From the NCBI GenBank assembly GCA_902495305.1, contig CABUWG010000001.1, positions 1 through 64,000 on the forward strand: 64,000 bases of DNA, written 5' to 3'. Within the stretch, counting starts at the first letter, position 1. Each line of letters begins with the position of its first letter. The position numbers were made by a program, and so were the translations under genes. Below are positions 41,682 through 50,303 of this stretch, one piece after another. This DNA is from an uncultured Pseudomonadota bacterium. GTDB lineage: Bacteria; Pseudomonadota; Alphaproteobacteria; RF32; CAG-239. The notes below the pieces were generated by a model that ran no database searches, had not been told where the DNA came from, and saw only the letters and a program-made list of their open reading frames with translations.

Positions 41682-42500
41682 ATGGTGAATGATAACGGTT
41701 TTGTATGTTTGAGCAACAAACGGGCAGAATGTAAAATCTCTCTTTGGGGCGGAAATCTTGTGTCATATCGCCCCAAAAATGAAGATCATGATGTTTTTTG
41801 GCTTGGCGGGCGTAATAAATTTGATAATGTTCAGGCCATTCGCGGCGGCATTCCGGTTTGCTGGCCGAGAGTTGCGGAAGAAAAATTAAACAATAACCTG
41901 CCTCGTCACGGCTTTGCCCGAATATCTCTCTGGAATTTGAAGAATGTGGCAGTCAATGAGGATCAAATAGAGGCGGAACTGTCTTTAACGCCGGCGGACG
42001 GATTTAATGTCAATGCCATTGCCTCGCTTTTTATCAGGATAACGGACAAACTGGAATATCGTCTGGAAACCGTAAATTGTGGTGATGCCGGATTTGATTT
42101 TAGTGAGGCTTTGCATGCTTATTTTAATGTCAGCTCTGTTGAAAATGTGACAATAAAAGGCCTTGCCGGTCACCGTTATAAAAATTCATTGGATGGAAAT
42201 TTTTATACTTTGGATAATGATTTGAAAATTAAAGGTGAAGTTGATTCAATTTTTATCAGCCATACAAAGGGTGTAGAAATTGAAGATACGGGGTTTAAGC
42301 GTATCATATCTGTAGAAAAAACAGGCTCTGACACGACCGTTGTCTGGAACCCGGCTAAAGACCTTGCCGAAATGGAAGCCGGACAGTATAAAAAATTTGT
42401 ATGCGTAGAGCCGTCAAATCAGGAAGCGGCATTTGTGCGCCTAAAACCTCATGAAAAACATATAATATCAATGAACGTACAAGTTAAAAAATTAATATAA
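41682..42500 (+). CDS. D-hexose-6-phosphate mutarotase (YeaD-like)
   Basis: A 272-residue enzyme of the aldose-1-epimerase fold (galactose mutarotase superfamily). Typical blocks are VFWLGGRNKFDNVQAIRGGIPVCWPR (residues about 38-65), RHGFARISLWNL and EALHAYFNVSSVENV, with the catalytic His in LHAYF and a C-terminal VCVEPSNQE (acid). It interconverts alpha and beta anomers of hexose 6-phosphate in the cytoplasm. The ATG at 41682 has GGGAGGGATG about 6 bp upstream and is preferred to an earlier ATG at 41637. A GC-rich hairpin follows. Confidence 0.92.
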   Translation: MVNDNGFVCLSNKRAECKISLWGGNLVSYRPKNEDHDVFWLGGRNKFDNVQAIRGGIPVCWPRVAEEKLNNNLPRHGFARISLWNLKNVAVNEDQIEAELSLTPADGFNVNAIASLFIRITDKLEYRLETVNCGDAGFDFSEALHAYFNVSSVENVTIKGLAGHRYKNSLDGNFYTLDNDLKIKGEVDSIFISHTKGVEIEDTGFKRIISVEKTGSDTTVVWNPAKDLAEMEAGQYKKFVCVEPSNQEAAFVRLKPHEKHIISMNVQVKKLI

Positions 42501-42523
42501 TCATAATTTTTGACTTTTGGAAA

Positions 42524-42560
42524 GGCCGGCTTTTAAACATTTTAGCCGGCCCTATATCTT
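42524..42560 (+). terminator. Probable terminator after mutarotase
   Basis: GGCCGGCT and AGCCGGCC form a perfect 8-bp stem with a 12-nt AT-rich loop. The T-rich run starts a few bases after the stem, so efficiency may be moderate. Confidence 0.6.
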
Positions 42561-42640
42561 TTTATCATAATATTACCCCTTATAAAATGGCCGGATCCGC
42601 TTATTTATAAAAAATAGCAGAGGGTTTTTGATGATTTAAC

Positions 42641-42669
42641 TTGATTCTAACTCATTTACTTTATAGAGT
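42641..42669 (+). promoter_or_regulatory. Candidate promoter of autotransporter 2
   Basis: TTGATT (42641-42646) and TAGAGT (42664-42669) are 17 bp apart. Transcription would begin near 42676 and include the full structured leader. Confidence 0.5.
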
Positions 42670-42675
42670 AGAAAC

Positions 42676-42839
42676 GAGCAGGAAACTGCTTAGGGCGTCG
42701 AAAACCCTTTTATAGACTTAGTCGTGTGCACACGACTTTAACTTGTGCCGACTTCTGATTCTATCTGGACGGATGTCGGTGAATAAGGCTCAGCCAAATA
42801 AGCCGAGCCGTTTAAGTCTATACGGTTTTCGAACATCCG
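42676..42839 (+). ncRNA. Structured leader or small RNA with four-way junction
   Basis: No gene is seen. A hairpin AGCAG/CTGCT with GAAA tetraloop (42677-42690) is followed by a long composite helix: TCGAAAACC (42698-42706) with GGTTTTCGA (42824-42832), then TATAGACTTA (42711-42720) with TAAGTCTATA (42813-42822). This helix encloses three hairpins: 42721-42736 (GTCGTGTG/CACACGAC), 42747-42780 (GCCGAC/GTCGGT) and 42787-42809 (GGCTC/GAGCC). The result is a compact four-way junction of about 135 nt. A terminator-like hairpin then precedes the ribosome-binding site of the autotransporter. No known riboswitch class is recognised. Confidence 0.65.
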
Positions 42840-42870
42840 CCCGCCTTTTTTAAGAGCGGGTTTTGTTTTA
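42840..42870 (+). terminator. Terminator-like hairpin before autotransporter 2
   Basis: CCCGC and GCGGG form a short GC stem with a T/A-rich 11-nt loop and a TTTTGTTTTA tail. It ends about 26 bp before the start codon, in the same position as the terminator of the first autotransporter's leader. Confidence 0.6.
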
Positions 42871-42896
42871 ACTAGTTAACAAGGATGTTTAATCGT

Positions 42897-45593
42897 ATGA
42901 AAAAAGCTTTATTAATGACAACGGCATTGGTGGCTTTAGTTTCTGCCAATAATGCTTTTGCTCAGGCGTCATTACCTGATTTATCCGTAACGGATAATCA
43001 AGAATTGACCGAATCAACAGGAGTATCTTATAATACAATCAATGTTACCAAAGAAGGGATATTGACGCTGACCGGCGCAGATATTAAAACTTCTGCCAAA
43101 GATACGCCAACAACAGATATTACTGTTAATGGAACACTCAACTTAAAAAATGGCAGCGTTTTGGAAGCCGGAAGCGATATTGATAGTTTGGCAAATAACT
43201 CCAATATGTTGCTGAACGGAGCAACCATAACCATGAATGATTCAGATTTGGAAGCCAACGGCAACATCTCCATTAAAGACACCAAACTCAGTTCAACATC
43301 CAACCCTCCCGGAGAATACGGTATTTGGGCCGATGGCAATATTAACGTTGAAGGCGGAGATATGAAAATATCCAACTCATATCTGAATGCCGAAGGTGAT
43401 ATTGTTTTTAACGGCGGAACTCACGAATTTATTGATAGTGACATCAGTTCTGAAAACGGAAATATTACGATTAAGAACGGAAACATTGTCGGTGGCGGCT
43501 TCATGGCAAAAAACGGTGATTTTAACATTGAAGGCGGAACAGTAACCGACAATTCCGGTTCTAAGGAACAATCTGAAGCAATCGGGATCAAAAACCTTAA
43601 TATCAAAGGCGGTACGCTGAATATTGCGAATGCCTTGGCTGACAATGCCGAAAACATTAACTTTAGCGGTGGTACCACCAATCTGACCAATGCAGAAATG
43701 GCTGCTTGGGAAGGAAATGTCAATATTTCCGGCGGAGAAATTAATCTCAAAGGTGATGATAGCTCTGAAACCGGATTATATGCCCGTAAAGAATTAAGCA
43801 TTACCGGTGGCACGATTAATATGAGTGGTGACGATACGGTTATTAACAATATTGCCGATTACAAACCTGACGATTATCCTGTGTATGATTTGAACATCAA
43901 TGGCGGAACAATTAGCGTTACCGGCAAAATGGCCGAAATTTCCAGCAGTCAAAACGTTAATATTAACGGCGGCACAATCAATATTGCCGAAGGCAGCACG
44001 CTGGGAATCTATGGCGGAAACGATCAAACTCCGACAACAGCTCAGCTCGGTTCCGCGGCAATTTTGAATATCGCCGGAACTTTGGATACCAGCCTGAACG
44101 GCAACGGAACGGTCAATTTCAATTCAAACAGCGGAAAAATTACCGGTAATGTCAATATGACCAACGGCGGCGTTATGAATGTCGGGTTAAACAGTGCGGT
44201 TATTAGTGGCGATGCAACATTTAATTCCGGTTCAACCCTGAAGTTGGAAATTGCCGACAGCGGTAACGGTTCTCTGCAAGCAGCCAACATTACCGGCAAA
44301 GAAGGATCCAAATTAGCCTTGAATATTACCAAGAAAATGGAAATCGGCCAGACTATGGAAGATGTCGCTTTGCTGAAAGGCAATGTAGACAATCACTTTA
44401 CCAATGAGATTTCCAATAACCGTTATAAAGTAACCTCGGAAGACGGCAAGAATTTTGACGTTACCTATGAAAATTCGGCTTCCGATGTCGTGGCAGATAC
44501 AGGAGGTTCTGCTAACAATGCCCAGACGGCAGAAGCCTGGGATACACTGACTCAATCATCGATGGCAAGTGCCAATGCCAAAGCGGTTGCTTCAGTTTTG
44601 AACGATTTGTCGCAGAATAACGAGCAGGCTTATGTTGATGCTTTGACAGCAGTTGCTCCTGAAGTTGCGCCGATGGTTCAACAGACCCAATCAGAAACCA
44701 CAAATCAGGTCTTTGGTGCTGTCAGCACTCGTCTGACTGGCGGTTCAATCTCAACCGGCGGTGAAGGTATGGCTTCCGGTGACAGTATTTTCAAACGAGG
44801 GGCCATGTGGGTTCAGGGATTGTTTAACAAATCCAAACTGGACGATACTTCCAAAGCTAAAGGTTTTGACGCAGACAGTTCCGGTATTGCTTTCGGTGCT
44901 GAAAAATATGTTAATGATAATGTCAAAGCTGGTATCGGTTATGCTTACACAAACACCGATATTGACGGTTTTATGCGTTCAACCGATGTTGATACCCATA
45001 CTGCCATTGTTTACGGTGAATATAAACCGTCTAACTGGTATGTAAACGGTATTGCGACCTATGGCTGGTCTGACTATTCTGAAGATAAAAACGTTGCCGG
45101 AGTTGGCGTTAAAGCTGACTACGATGTCGAAACCTTTGGTTTACAGGCAATGACCGGTTATGATATGAATATCAACGGCTTTGGTTTAACACCGGAAGCC
45201 GGCTTGCGTTATGTCCATATCAAACAAGACGCTTATAAAGATTCTGCCGACCAAAAAGTTTCCGGCAATGACAGCGATATCTTGACCGGTGTCATCGGAG
45301 CAAAGGTCAGCAAGAACTTTGAGCTGTCCAATGGTATGAATATCAAGCCGGAAGCACGTATTGCCGCAACGTATGACCTGATGAACGATGATGTTAATTC
45401 CGTCGTAACTCTGGCCAATGGTTCAGCATATAGTGTTGATGGTGAGGCTCTTGACCGTTTTGGTATGGAATTTGGTGCCGGTGTAACGGCAGAAGTCAAC
45501 GACAATGTCGAAATTTCACTCGGTTACGAAGGCAAATTCCGTGAGAATTACCAAGACCATACCGGCTTGATTAACGCTAAGTATAAATTTTAA
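42897..45593 (+). CDS. Autotransporter (type Va), 898 aa
   Basis: A surface protein with a signal peptide (LLMTTALVALVSANNAFAQ) and a Gly/Asn/Ser-rich passenger of repeated beta-helix turns (GGTLNIANALADNAENINF, NISGGEINLKGDD, NINGGTISVTGK; about residues 25-600). A C-terminal barrel (about 640-898) ends in AKYKF. The barrel closely resembles that of the 1006-residue autotransporter, including WVQGLFNKSKLDDTSKAKGF, so the genes are paralogues with divergent passengers. The ATG at 42897 follows AAGGA at 12 bp; an ATG 12 bp earlier touches that site. A structured leader precedes it and a terminator follows. Confidence 0.93.
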   Translation: MKKALLMTTALVALVSANNAFAQASLPDLSVTDNQELTESTGVSYNTINVTKEGILTLTGADIKTSAKDTPTTDITVNGTLNLKNGSVLEAGSDIDSLANNSNMLLNGATITMNDSDLEANGNISIKDTKLSSTSNPPGEYGIWADGNINVEGGDMKISNSYLNAEGDIVFNGGTHEFIDSDISSENGNITIKNGNIVGGGFMAKNGDFNIEGGTVTDNSGSKEQSEAIGIKNLNIKGGTLNIANALADNAENINFSGGTTNLTNAEMAAWEGNVNISGGEINLKGDDSSETGLYARKELSITGGTINMSGDDTVINNIADYKPDDYPVYDLNINGGTISVTGKMAEISSSQNVNINGGTINIAEGSTLGIYGGNDQTPTTAQLGSAAILNIAGTLDTSLNGNGTVNFNSNSGKITGNVNMTNGGVMNVGLNSAVISGDATFNSGSTLKLEIADSGNGSLQAANITGKEGSKLALNITKKMEIGQTMEDVALLKGNVDNHFTNEISNNRYKVTSEDGKNFDVTYENSASDVVADTGGSANNAQTAEAWDTLTQSSMASANAKAVASVLNDLSQNNEQAYVDALTAVAPEVAPMVQQTQSETTNQVFGAVSTRLTGGSISTGGEGMASGDSIFKRGAMWVQGLFNKSKLDDTSKAKGFDADSSGIAFGAEKYVNDNVKAGIGYAYTNTDIDGFMRSTDVDTHTAIVYGEYKPSNWYVNGIATYGWSDYSEDKNVAGVGVKADYDVETFGLQAMTGYDMNINGFGLTPEAGLRYVHIKQDAYKDSADQKVSGNDSDILTGVIGAKVSKNFELSNGMNIKPEARIAATYDLMNDDVNSVVTLANGSAYSVDGEALDRFGMEFGAGVTAEVNDNVEISLGYEGKFRENYQDHTGLINAKYKF

Positions 45594-45616
45594 GCGTTAA
45601 ACCGTCCAAACAAAGC

Positions 45617-45655
45617 AGCCTCGGATATTTTTTATTCGAGGCTACTTCGTTTTAT
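45617..45655 (+). terminator. Terminator after autotransporter 2
   Basis: AGCCTCG and CGAGGCT form a perfect 7-bp stem with an AT-rich 13-nt loop, followed by a T-rich tail (CGTTTTA). Confidence 0.65.
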
Positions 45656-45659
45656 AAAT

Positions 45660-45992
45660 AAAAGAAAAAAACGCCCTTTCTGACAGTTTGTTAAATGTAA
45701 CTGGAGACATCGGGCAGAATCCAAGTTGTTTTATTTGAAACCTATATTAAATTGAACAGAGGTTAAATATATAATATTACTTTCTTCCCTCTTGTTAGAA
45801 TATTTTAGAAATAAAAAAGCTGAAAAATTTCGTTTGCTTCAAAAAAAGAAGACACTTATGTAGGGATGCAAGATTTTGTTGTTGAATTATTCTAAGCAGA
45901 GTTTAATTATAAATTATGAGCTGTTTCTTGAGCACCGTAAAGAAATTCTCATTATGAAGGAATGTCTTATGCTGATTAAAATGACAATTTAG
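45660..45992. other. AT-rich spacer, left border of the accessory island
   Basis: About 330 bp without a supported gene. Very AT-rich, with only tiny ORFs and no hairpin of note. It marks where base composition drops and accessory genes begin. It could hold an old integration border, but no direct repeat or tRNA end is visible. Confidence 0.45.
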
Positions 45993-47393
45993 TTACTTCA
46001 CCACACTGCATTCATCTATTAAAATTAGTTTTTTGTTTTCTTTCGCGATATCTTTCAGATGCTTTGTAAATCCGCTTTTTGAAAATATGCCGTAGGTTAA
46101 ATCATACCCTTTGAAATCGTCAACTTGGCATTTTTCCACCAGCTTTGCATAAATATTAACGTCAACCGGCTTGTCGTCTTTGTAATATTTACATTCAGCC
46201 GCAAAAATATGCCGGTTGCTTTCATCAATGGCAACCAAATCTATCTCTTCATTTTTGTCCCAGTATGCGCCGATACGAGAAGGAACAAAATCGATTTCTT
46301 TACTTTTGCATAGTTCTGCAAATATGTTGCGGCAGATTTCTTCATAAACAAATGCTACGTGATTATCAATAAAATTGGATTTTAGTTTATCTTGTACAAA
46401 ATTCAGATTATCCAGTTCAAGCTCTCCTTTGTAAGGAAAAACAAACATAAACCAAAAGCGGATAAAAATATCTCGAATAAAATATAATCCTTTACGGCTT
46501 TTTTCCGGATTTTTTTCGGTGGCCGGCACACGTTTTTCCAATAAGTATAAACCCTGCAAAGTTTCCAGATAGGGACTTAATTTGTTGCCTTCCGTGGACA
46601 TTGCCGAAGCTATCTCCGATAGTTTGTGATTATTTTGAGCTATTGCTTTCATAACCGAATAATAGTTTACCGGTTCTTTAACTTCCTTATTGAGTAAAAA
46701 TGCCGGTTCTTCGTACAAAAAGCCGTTTTTATTAAGAATGACGCGGGAGATATTATCCATTAAAGAATTTTTGTTATCAAAGAACTCCAAATATTTCGGA
46801 ATGCCGCCGGTTACGGAATAAAGCTCAACCACATCGGAAAAAGACTTATGGTGATAATGTTGTCTGATATCGAAAAAAGGAAGCGGCGCCAATCGGATTT
46901 GAGATGTACGGCGACCATACAAAGGACTGTTTTCGGCCAAAACCTGTTTCGTCATCATATTAATGTATGAACCGCAGATAATGACCATAATATTTTGCTT
47001 TGATAAGACTTCATCCCATGCTTTTTGAAAGATTGAAGTGAAAGCGGGATTTGTGTTGACCATGTACTGAAATTCATCAAGAACGAGCACTTTTGTATTT
47101 TTGCTAGGAACAGCAGCAAACAGCTTGAAGAGCTCAATCCAATCATCAAAATTAGCTTTGGTGATAAATTCCTGGTTGGCAAATTGCGATAAACTTAAAG
47201 CAAACCGCTTCATACTCTGCGGCTCGGATTCTTCTGTCGCCAAAAAGTACAGAGCCGGCTTGTCTTTAATGAATTCTTGAATTAAAGCAGTTTTTCCGAT
47301 ACGTCTGCGACCATATATAACAACAAAGGAATGTTTATTATTATATTCTTGCTCTATATCACTAAGTTCTTTTGTTCTACCGATAAATTCCAT
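45993..47393 (-). CDS. Archaeal-type AAA ATPase with DUF234-like nuclease domain
   Basis: A 466-residue protein of the 'ATPase, archaeal-type' (pfam01637) group. The Walker A motif GRRRIGKTALIQEF lies at about residues 28-41, and Walker B is LVLDEFQYMV at about residues 103-112. A winged-helix region follows (HKLSEIASAMSTEG). The C-terminal 140 residues carry a PD-(D/E)xK-like nuclease core (EEIDLVAID ... IFAAECKYY), typical of the DUF234 tail. AGGTGAT precedes the ATG. Such ATPases are frequent in accessory regions and may act in defence or mobile-element maintenance; role unproven. Confidence 0.83.
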   Translation of the reverse strand: MEFIGRTKELSDIEQEYNNKHSFVVIYGRRRIGKTALIQEFIKDKPALYFLATEESEPQSMKRFALSLSQFANQEFITKANFDDWIELFKLFAAVPSKNTKVLVLDEFQYMVNTNPAFTSIFQKAWDEVLSKQNIMVIICGSYINMMTKQVLAENSPLYGRRTSQIRLAPLPFFDIRQHYHHKSFSDVVELYSVTGGIPKYLEFFDNKNSLMDNISRVILNKNGFLYEEPAFLLNKEVKEPVNYYSVMKAIAQNNHKLSEIASAMSTEGNKLSPYLETLQGLYLLEKRVPATEKNPEKSRKGLYFIRDIFIRFWFMFVFPYKGELELDNLNFVQDKLKSNFIDNHVAFVYEEICRNIFAELCKSKEIDFVPSRIGAYWDKNEEIDLVAIDESNRHIFAAECKYYKDDKPVDVNIYAKLVEKCQVDDFKGYDLTYGIFSKSGFTKHLKDIAKENKKLILIDECSVVK

Positions 47394-47622
47394 ACCATCA
47401 CCTGTATAATCATTTTATTTAATATAATATAGATTAGACTAATTTAAATTATGTTGCAAGAGAAATTTTTCAAATATAAAAAATATCAAACAGTGCATAT
47501 TCTTTAGCATTATCTCTCAACCCCTTGAAAAATATAGACTTTGCAAAAAGGCGAAAAATGCCACAATTGCAAAATATCAAACTTTGTTATAAAACATCAC
47601 TTTGTTTGACATTTTAGAGTTT

Positions 47623-48040
47623 TTATATTTCATCAAGTTTACTATTATTCAAAACATTTTCTATCATATACAGCGGAATATTATACAAACCATTATTAAC
47701 CTCAAATCCGGCCAAAGAAGTACGAATAGAAATTTGAGGTTGATACTTTTGCCTGTATGTAGCCAAACTTTTTGCTTTAAGATTAACAATTGCCTTAACT
47801 TCAACGGGAATTACCAAATTTGCTCTTTGGATGATAAAATCTATTTCAGCCTGCCCGACATCTGTTCCCCAATAGTTTATTGGCAAGTCATCATTCGTTT
47901 TGAATTCTTGTAAAACATACTGCTCTGTTAAAGCACCTTTAAATTCCTCAAAAATTCTGTCCCCTTCTATAATAACCTTTGCATCAAGCATTGCTTTGGC
48001 ACAGAGCAAACCGGTATCTAACATATACAGTTTGAAAGAC
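47623..48040 (-). pseudogene. C-terminal remnant of a DUF4143 ATPase
   Basis: From FKLYMLDTGLLCAKAML onward the frame matches the C-terminal DUF4143 part of an ATPase/nuclease protein (AEIDFIIQRANLVIPVEVKAI is the PD-(D/E)xK core). The ATPase half is absent. The upstream bases belong to another gene, so the short frame that begins with an ATG at 48063 starts with residues from foreign reading. This is a truncated remnant joined at about 48035-48040 to an AlbA_2-type gene. Confidence 0.75.
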
Positions 48041-48509
48041 GAGCTAATCCTAATATTTCCCAAGAAGTATCTTTTATACCATATAAAATGTACCCACCTT
48101 GATTGTTAGCAAATGATATCAAAGGTTTGATTAAAGATCTTTCATCTGCACTAAAATTTCCTTTACATTCAAATATACTTAATTCATCTATATCTAGGAC
48201 ATTATCCATGTTTCTTTTCAATCTTAGTAGCTTTGATAGTGTGCTATCAGAGATAGGAGAAGTATCTTCTTGTTGGGCTGATGACGATAGAAAAGTTTGT
48301 AGTTCTTTCTCTGTTGCCATCTGAATGTCTTGGCCTTTTTGTCCGTTGATAATTTCACTAATCCGGCCACAATTAATGTGTAGAGAGGGATTAGCACGTT
48401 TAGTATTTATAATACCAACAATTTCTTGATTATTTTTTCCATCGGCATGTAATTTTTTAGCAACTGCAATTTCTTGAATTGTAAGTGTTTTTTTTATTTT
48501 TTGTAGCAT
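48041..48509 (-). pseudogene. Truncated AlbA_2 (Schlafen-type) regulator remnant
   Basis: The N-terminal 150 residues include a helical region (TIQEIAVAKKLHADGKNNQEI) and an AlbA_2-type domain (ELSIFECKGNF, LIKPLISFANNQGGYILYGIKD, WEILGL). A full gene would continue for several hundred residues, but here the frame runs into the DUF4143 remnant and stops. A deletion has fused two genes head to tail. GAGG upstream of the ATG at 48509 (reading left) suggests the original start is intact. Confidence 0.7.
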
Positions 48510-48593
48510 GTTAGTTTTCCTCTATATAAAAATAGTATATAATTAGATAATTCAAAGTTCTAGAGTTATAATGCTAAATCCACAACGGTTTTG

Positions 48594-48698
48594 TTACTTC
48601 TCCATCTCTTTGGCCAGTTTGTTGACCAAAGCCATATCTCCGCTTTTGTAGGCAATCAGCAGCGGATAGTAGTATTTTGAGCCTTTACCTTCCCTCAT
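48594..48698 (-). pseudogene. 3' fragment of a pentapeptide/HTH-type gene
   Basis: On the minus strand this fragment encodes GKGSKYYYPLLIAYKSGDM followed by ALVNKLAKEMEK and a stop. It matches the C-terminus of the 373-residue protein at 50304-51425 (GKGSKYYYPLLIAYKSGDM, then KRVNELAKEIV). The rest of the gene is missing. A 59-nt stretch (48634-48692) is nearly identical to 50341-50399 (56 of 59 bases). It lies directly left of the toxin-antitoxin pair. Confidence 0.8.
48634..48692. repeat. 59-nt direct repeat, left copy
   Basis: Matches 50341-50399 in the same orientation with three mismatches. The two copies flank the AbiEi/AbiEii pair. They derive from the same gene family, so the pair either replaced part of a duplicated gene or moved between copies. 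Confidence 0.85.
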
Positions 48699-48782
48699 TT
48701 AATGGGCTGCACATGGAAAACGCTACACAAATATATCAAAAAGCATTGTTTAACTTAAAAGTCTTATTTGTGCAAATAATGC

Positions 48783-48830
48783 TTGATTTCCTCCAAAATG
48801 TGTTATATGATCACACTAATTGGAGGAAAT
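48783..48830 (+). promoter_or_regulatory. Promoter and operator of the AbiE toxin-antitoxin pair
   Basis: TTGATT (48783-48788) and TATGAT (48806-48811) are 17 bp apart. A perfect 11-bp inverted repeat, ATTTCCTCCAA (48786-48796) and TTGGAGGAAAT (48820-48830), overlaps the -35 region and the ribosome-binding site. AbiEi antitoxins are known to repress their own promoter through inverted repeats, so this is the likely operator. Confidence 0.75.
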
Positions 48831-49415
48831 ATGATATATTCATTGGATGATTTAAGCATAAGATTTAAGGATTATACCGATATAAGGGGCAAAATCGGAC
48901 GAGAAGTAAAGAGTGGTCGTTTGATACCCGTAGCTCGCGGACTTTATGAAACAGATGCCAATATATCAGGGAAATATCTTGCAGGACGAATTTTCGGCCC
49001 CTCATATCTTTCATTTGATTATGCTTTATACATACATTCCCTCATACCTGAAGTCATTTATAACACTTATACATCAGCAACATTTAAAAAGGAAAAGACC
49101 AAAAGTTATCACAATACCTTTGGAACTTTTACATATCGTGATATTCCAAGTGATGTTTATCCGTTAGGAATTAAATTGTATCAGGAAAATGGCTATTCTT
49201 ACCAAATAGCCACCCCGGAAAAAGCATTGTGCGACAAGCTTTATTCTCTAACACCTGTTAAAAATTTACAAGAATTAAGGGAGCTTTTATTTAATGATTT
49301 AAGAATAGATGAAGATGAATTTAACAAGCTTAATAAAGAAATCATATGCGAGCTTGCCCCCTTATATCATTCAACCAATCTTAAATTATTATGCAAGTTC
49401 ATTAGGAGAAACTAA
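48831..49415 (+). CDS. AbiEi-family antitoxin/repressor
   Basis: A 194-residue protein of the AbiEi type (type IV antitoxin). The N-terminal wHTH is YSLDDLSIRFKDYTDIRGKIGREVKSGRLIPVARGLYETD, where GRLIPVARGLYE is the family hallmark. The central and C-terminal region (YLSFDYALYIHSLIPE, TPEKALCDKLYSL) matches the DUF6088/AbiEi C-terminal part. It represses its own operon and counteracts AbiEii. The ATG at 48831 follows GGAGGAA directly. The next gene starts 2 bp after its stop codon, giving a two-gene operon. Confidence 0.9.
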   Translation: MIYSLDDLSIRFKDYTDIRGKIGREVKSGRLIPVARGLYETDANISGKYLAGRIFGPSYLSFDYALYIHSLIPEVIYNTYTSATFKKEKTKSYHNTFGTFTYRDIPSDVYPLGIKLYQENGYSYQIATPEKALCDKLYSLTPVKNLQELRELLFNDLRIDEDEFNKLNKEIICELAPLYHSTNLKLLCKFIRRN

Positions 49416-49417
49416 TA

Positions 49418-50284
49418 ATGCAAACTATTTTAGAACAAATGTTAGAGCAATATAAAACCAATACTCTTGAAGAAAAGAGAAACGCCATTAAAGAAATCGT
49501 GCAAGAAGTGGCTTTATGTGGCTTATCTCGGGCAGGTTTCTTCAAAAATGCCGCCTTTTATGGAGGCACGGCTTTGCGTATTTTTTACGGACTTGACCGA
49601 TTTTCTGAAGATTTGGACTTTTCTTTAATAGCCCCTAACAAAGATTTTGAACTACAACGTTATTTTTCCGGATTGGAAAGTGAATTAGCTTCGCTTGGGT
49701 TGCAGTTTACCATTGAAGAAAAACAAAAAGCTGTGGATTCTGATATTAAATCTGCCTTTTTAAAAGGAAATACCAAACAACACATTTTAAGCATTTATGA
49801 TATTAGAAATATCAATATTAACCCAGATGAAAACATCAAAATAAAATTTGAAATTGATACAAATCCACCTGCATTTGCTACTTTTGAAAACAAATATCGT
49901 TTATTGCCAGCCCCTTATCAGGTAAAACTTTATGATGTTCCATCTTTATTTGCAGGAAAATTGCACGCTGTAATTTGCCGGGCTTGGAGAAATAGAGTCA
50001 AAGGCAGAGATTTATATGATTATGTATTTTATTTGGCAAAACAAGCCAAGGTTAATATGCCACATCTGCAAGCAAGATTAAAAGATTCTGGGGTTTTGAC
50101 GGATAATCAGTCTTTTACGCTTGAAAATTTACACACATTGCTTAATGAGCGATTTAATACCATAGATTTTGAACAAGCAAAACAAGACGTGTTGCCGTTT
50201 ATTGCCAATAAAAGCAAATTAGACTTATGGAATAAAGAGTTCTTTATTGAAATTACAAAAAACTTACAAAGCAAAGAAAATTAG
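49418..50284 (+). CDS. AbiEii/AbiGii-family nucleotidyltransferase toxin
   Basis: A 288-residue protein of the AbiEii (DUF1814) nucleotidyltransferase family. The GG-[S/T] motif GGTALRIFYGLDRFSEDLDFSL (residues about 48-69) carries the catalytic acidic residues. Later LKGRDLYDYVFYL (about 195-205) matches another family block. These toxins modify or cap nucleotides in tRNA and cause abortive infection or stabilise mobile DNA. The gene is directly coupled to its antitoxin. It is intact and AT-rich like the rest of the island. Confidence 0.9.
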   Translation: MQTILEQMLEQYKTNTLEEKRNAIKEIVQEVALCGLSRAGFFKNAAFYGGTALRIFYGLDRFSEDLDFSLIAPNKDFELQRYFSGLESELASLGLQFTIEEKQKAVDSDIKSAFLKGNTKQHILSIYDIRNININPDENIKIKFEIDTNPPAFATFENKYRLLPAPYQVKLYDVPSLFAGKLHAVICRAWRNRVKGRDLYDYVFYLAKQAKVNMPHLQARLKDSGVLTDNQSFTLENLHTLLNERFNTIDFEQAKQDVLPFIANKSKLDLWNKEFFIEITKNLQSKEN

Positions 50285-50303
50285 CTTTTCTTAACTACAA
50301 AAT

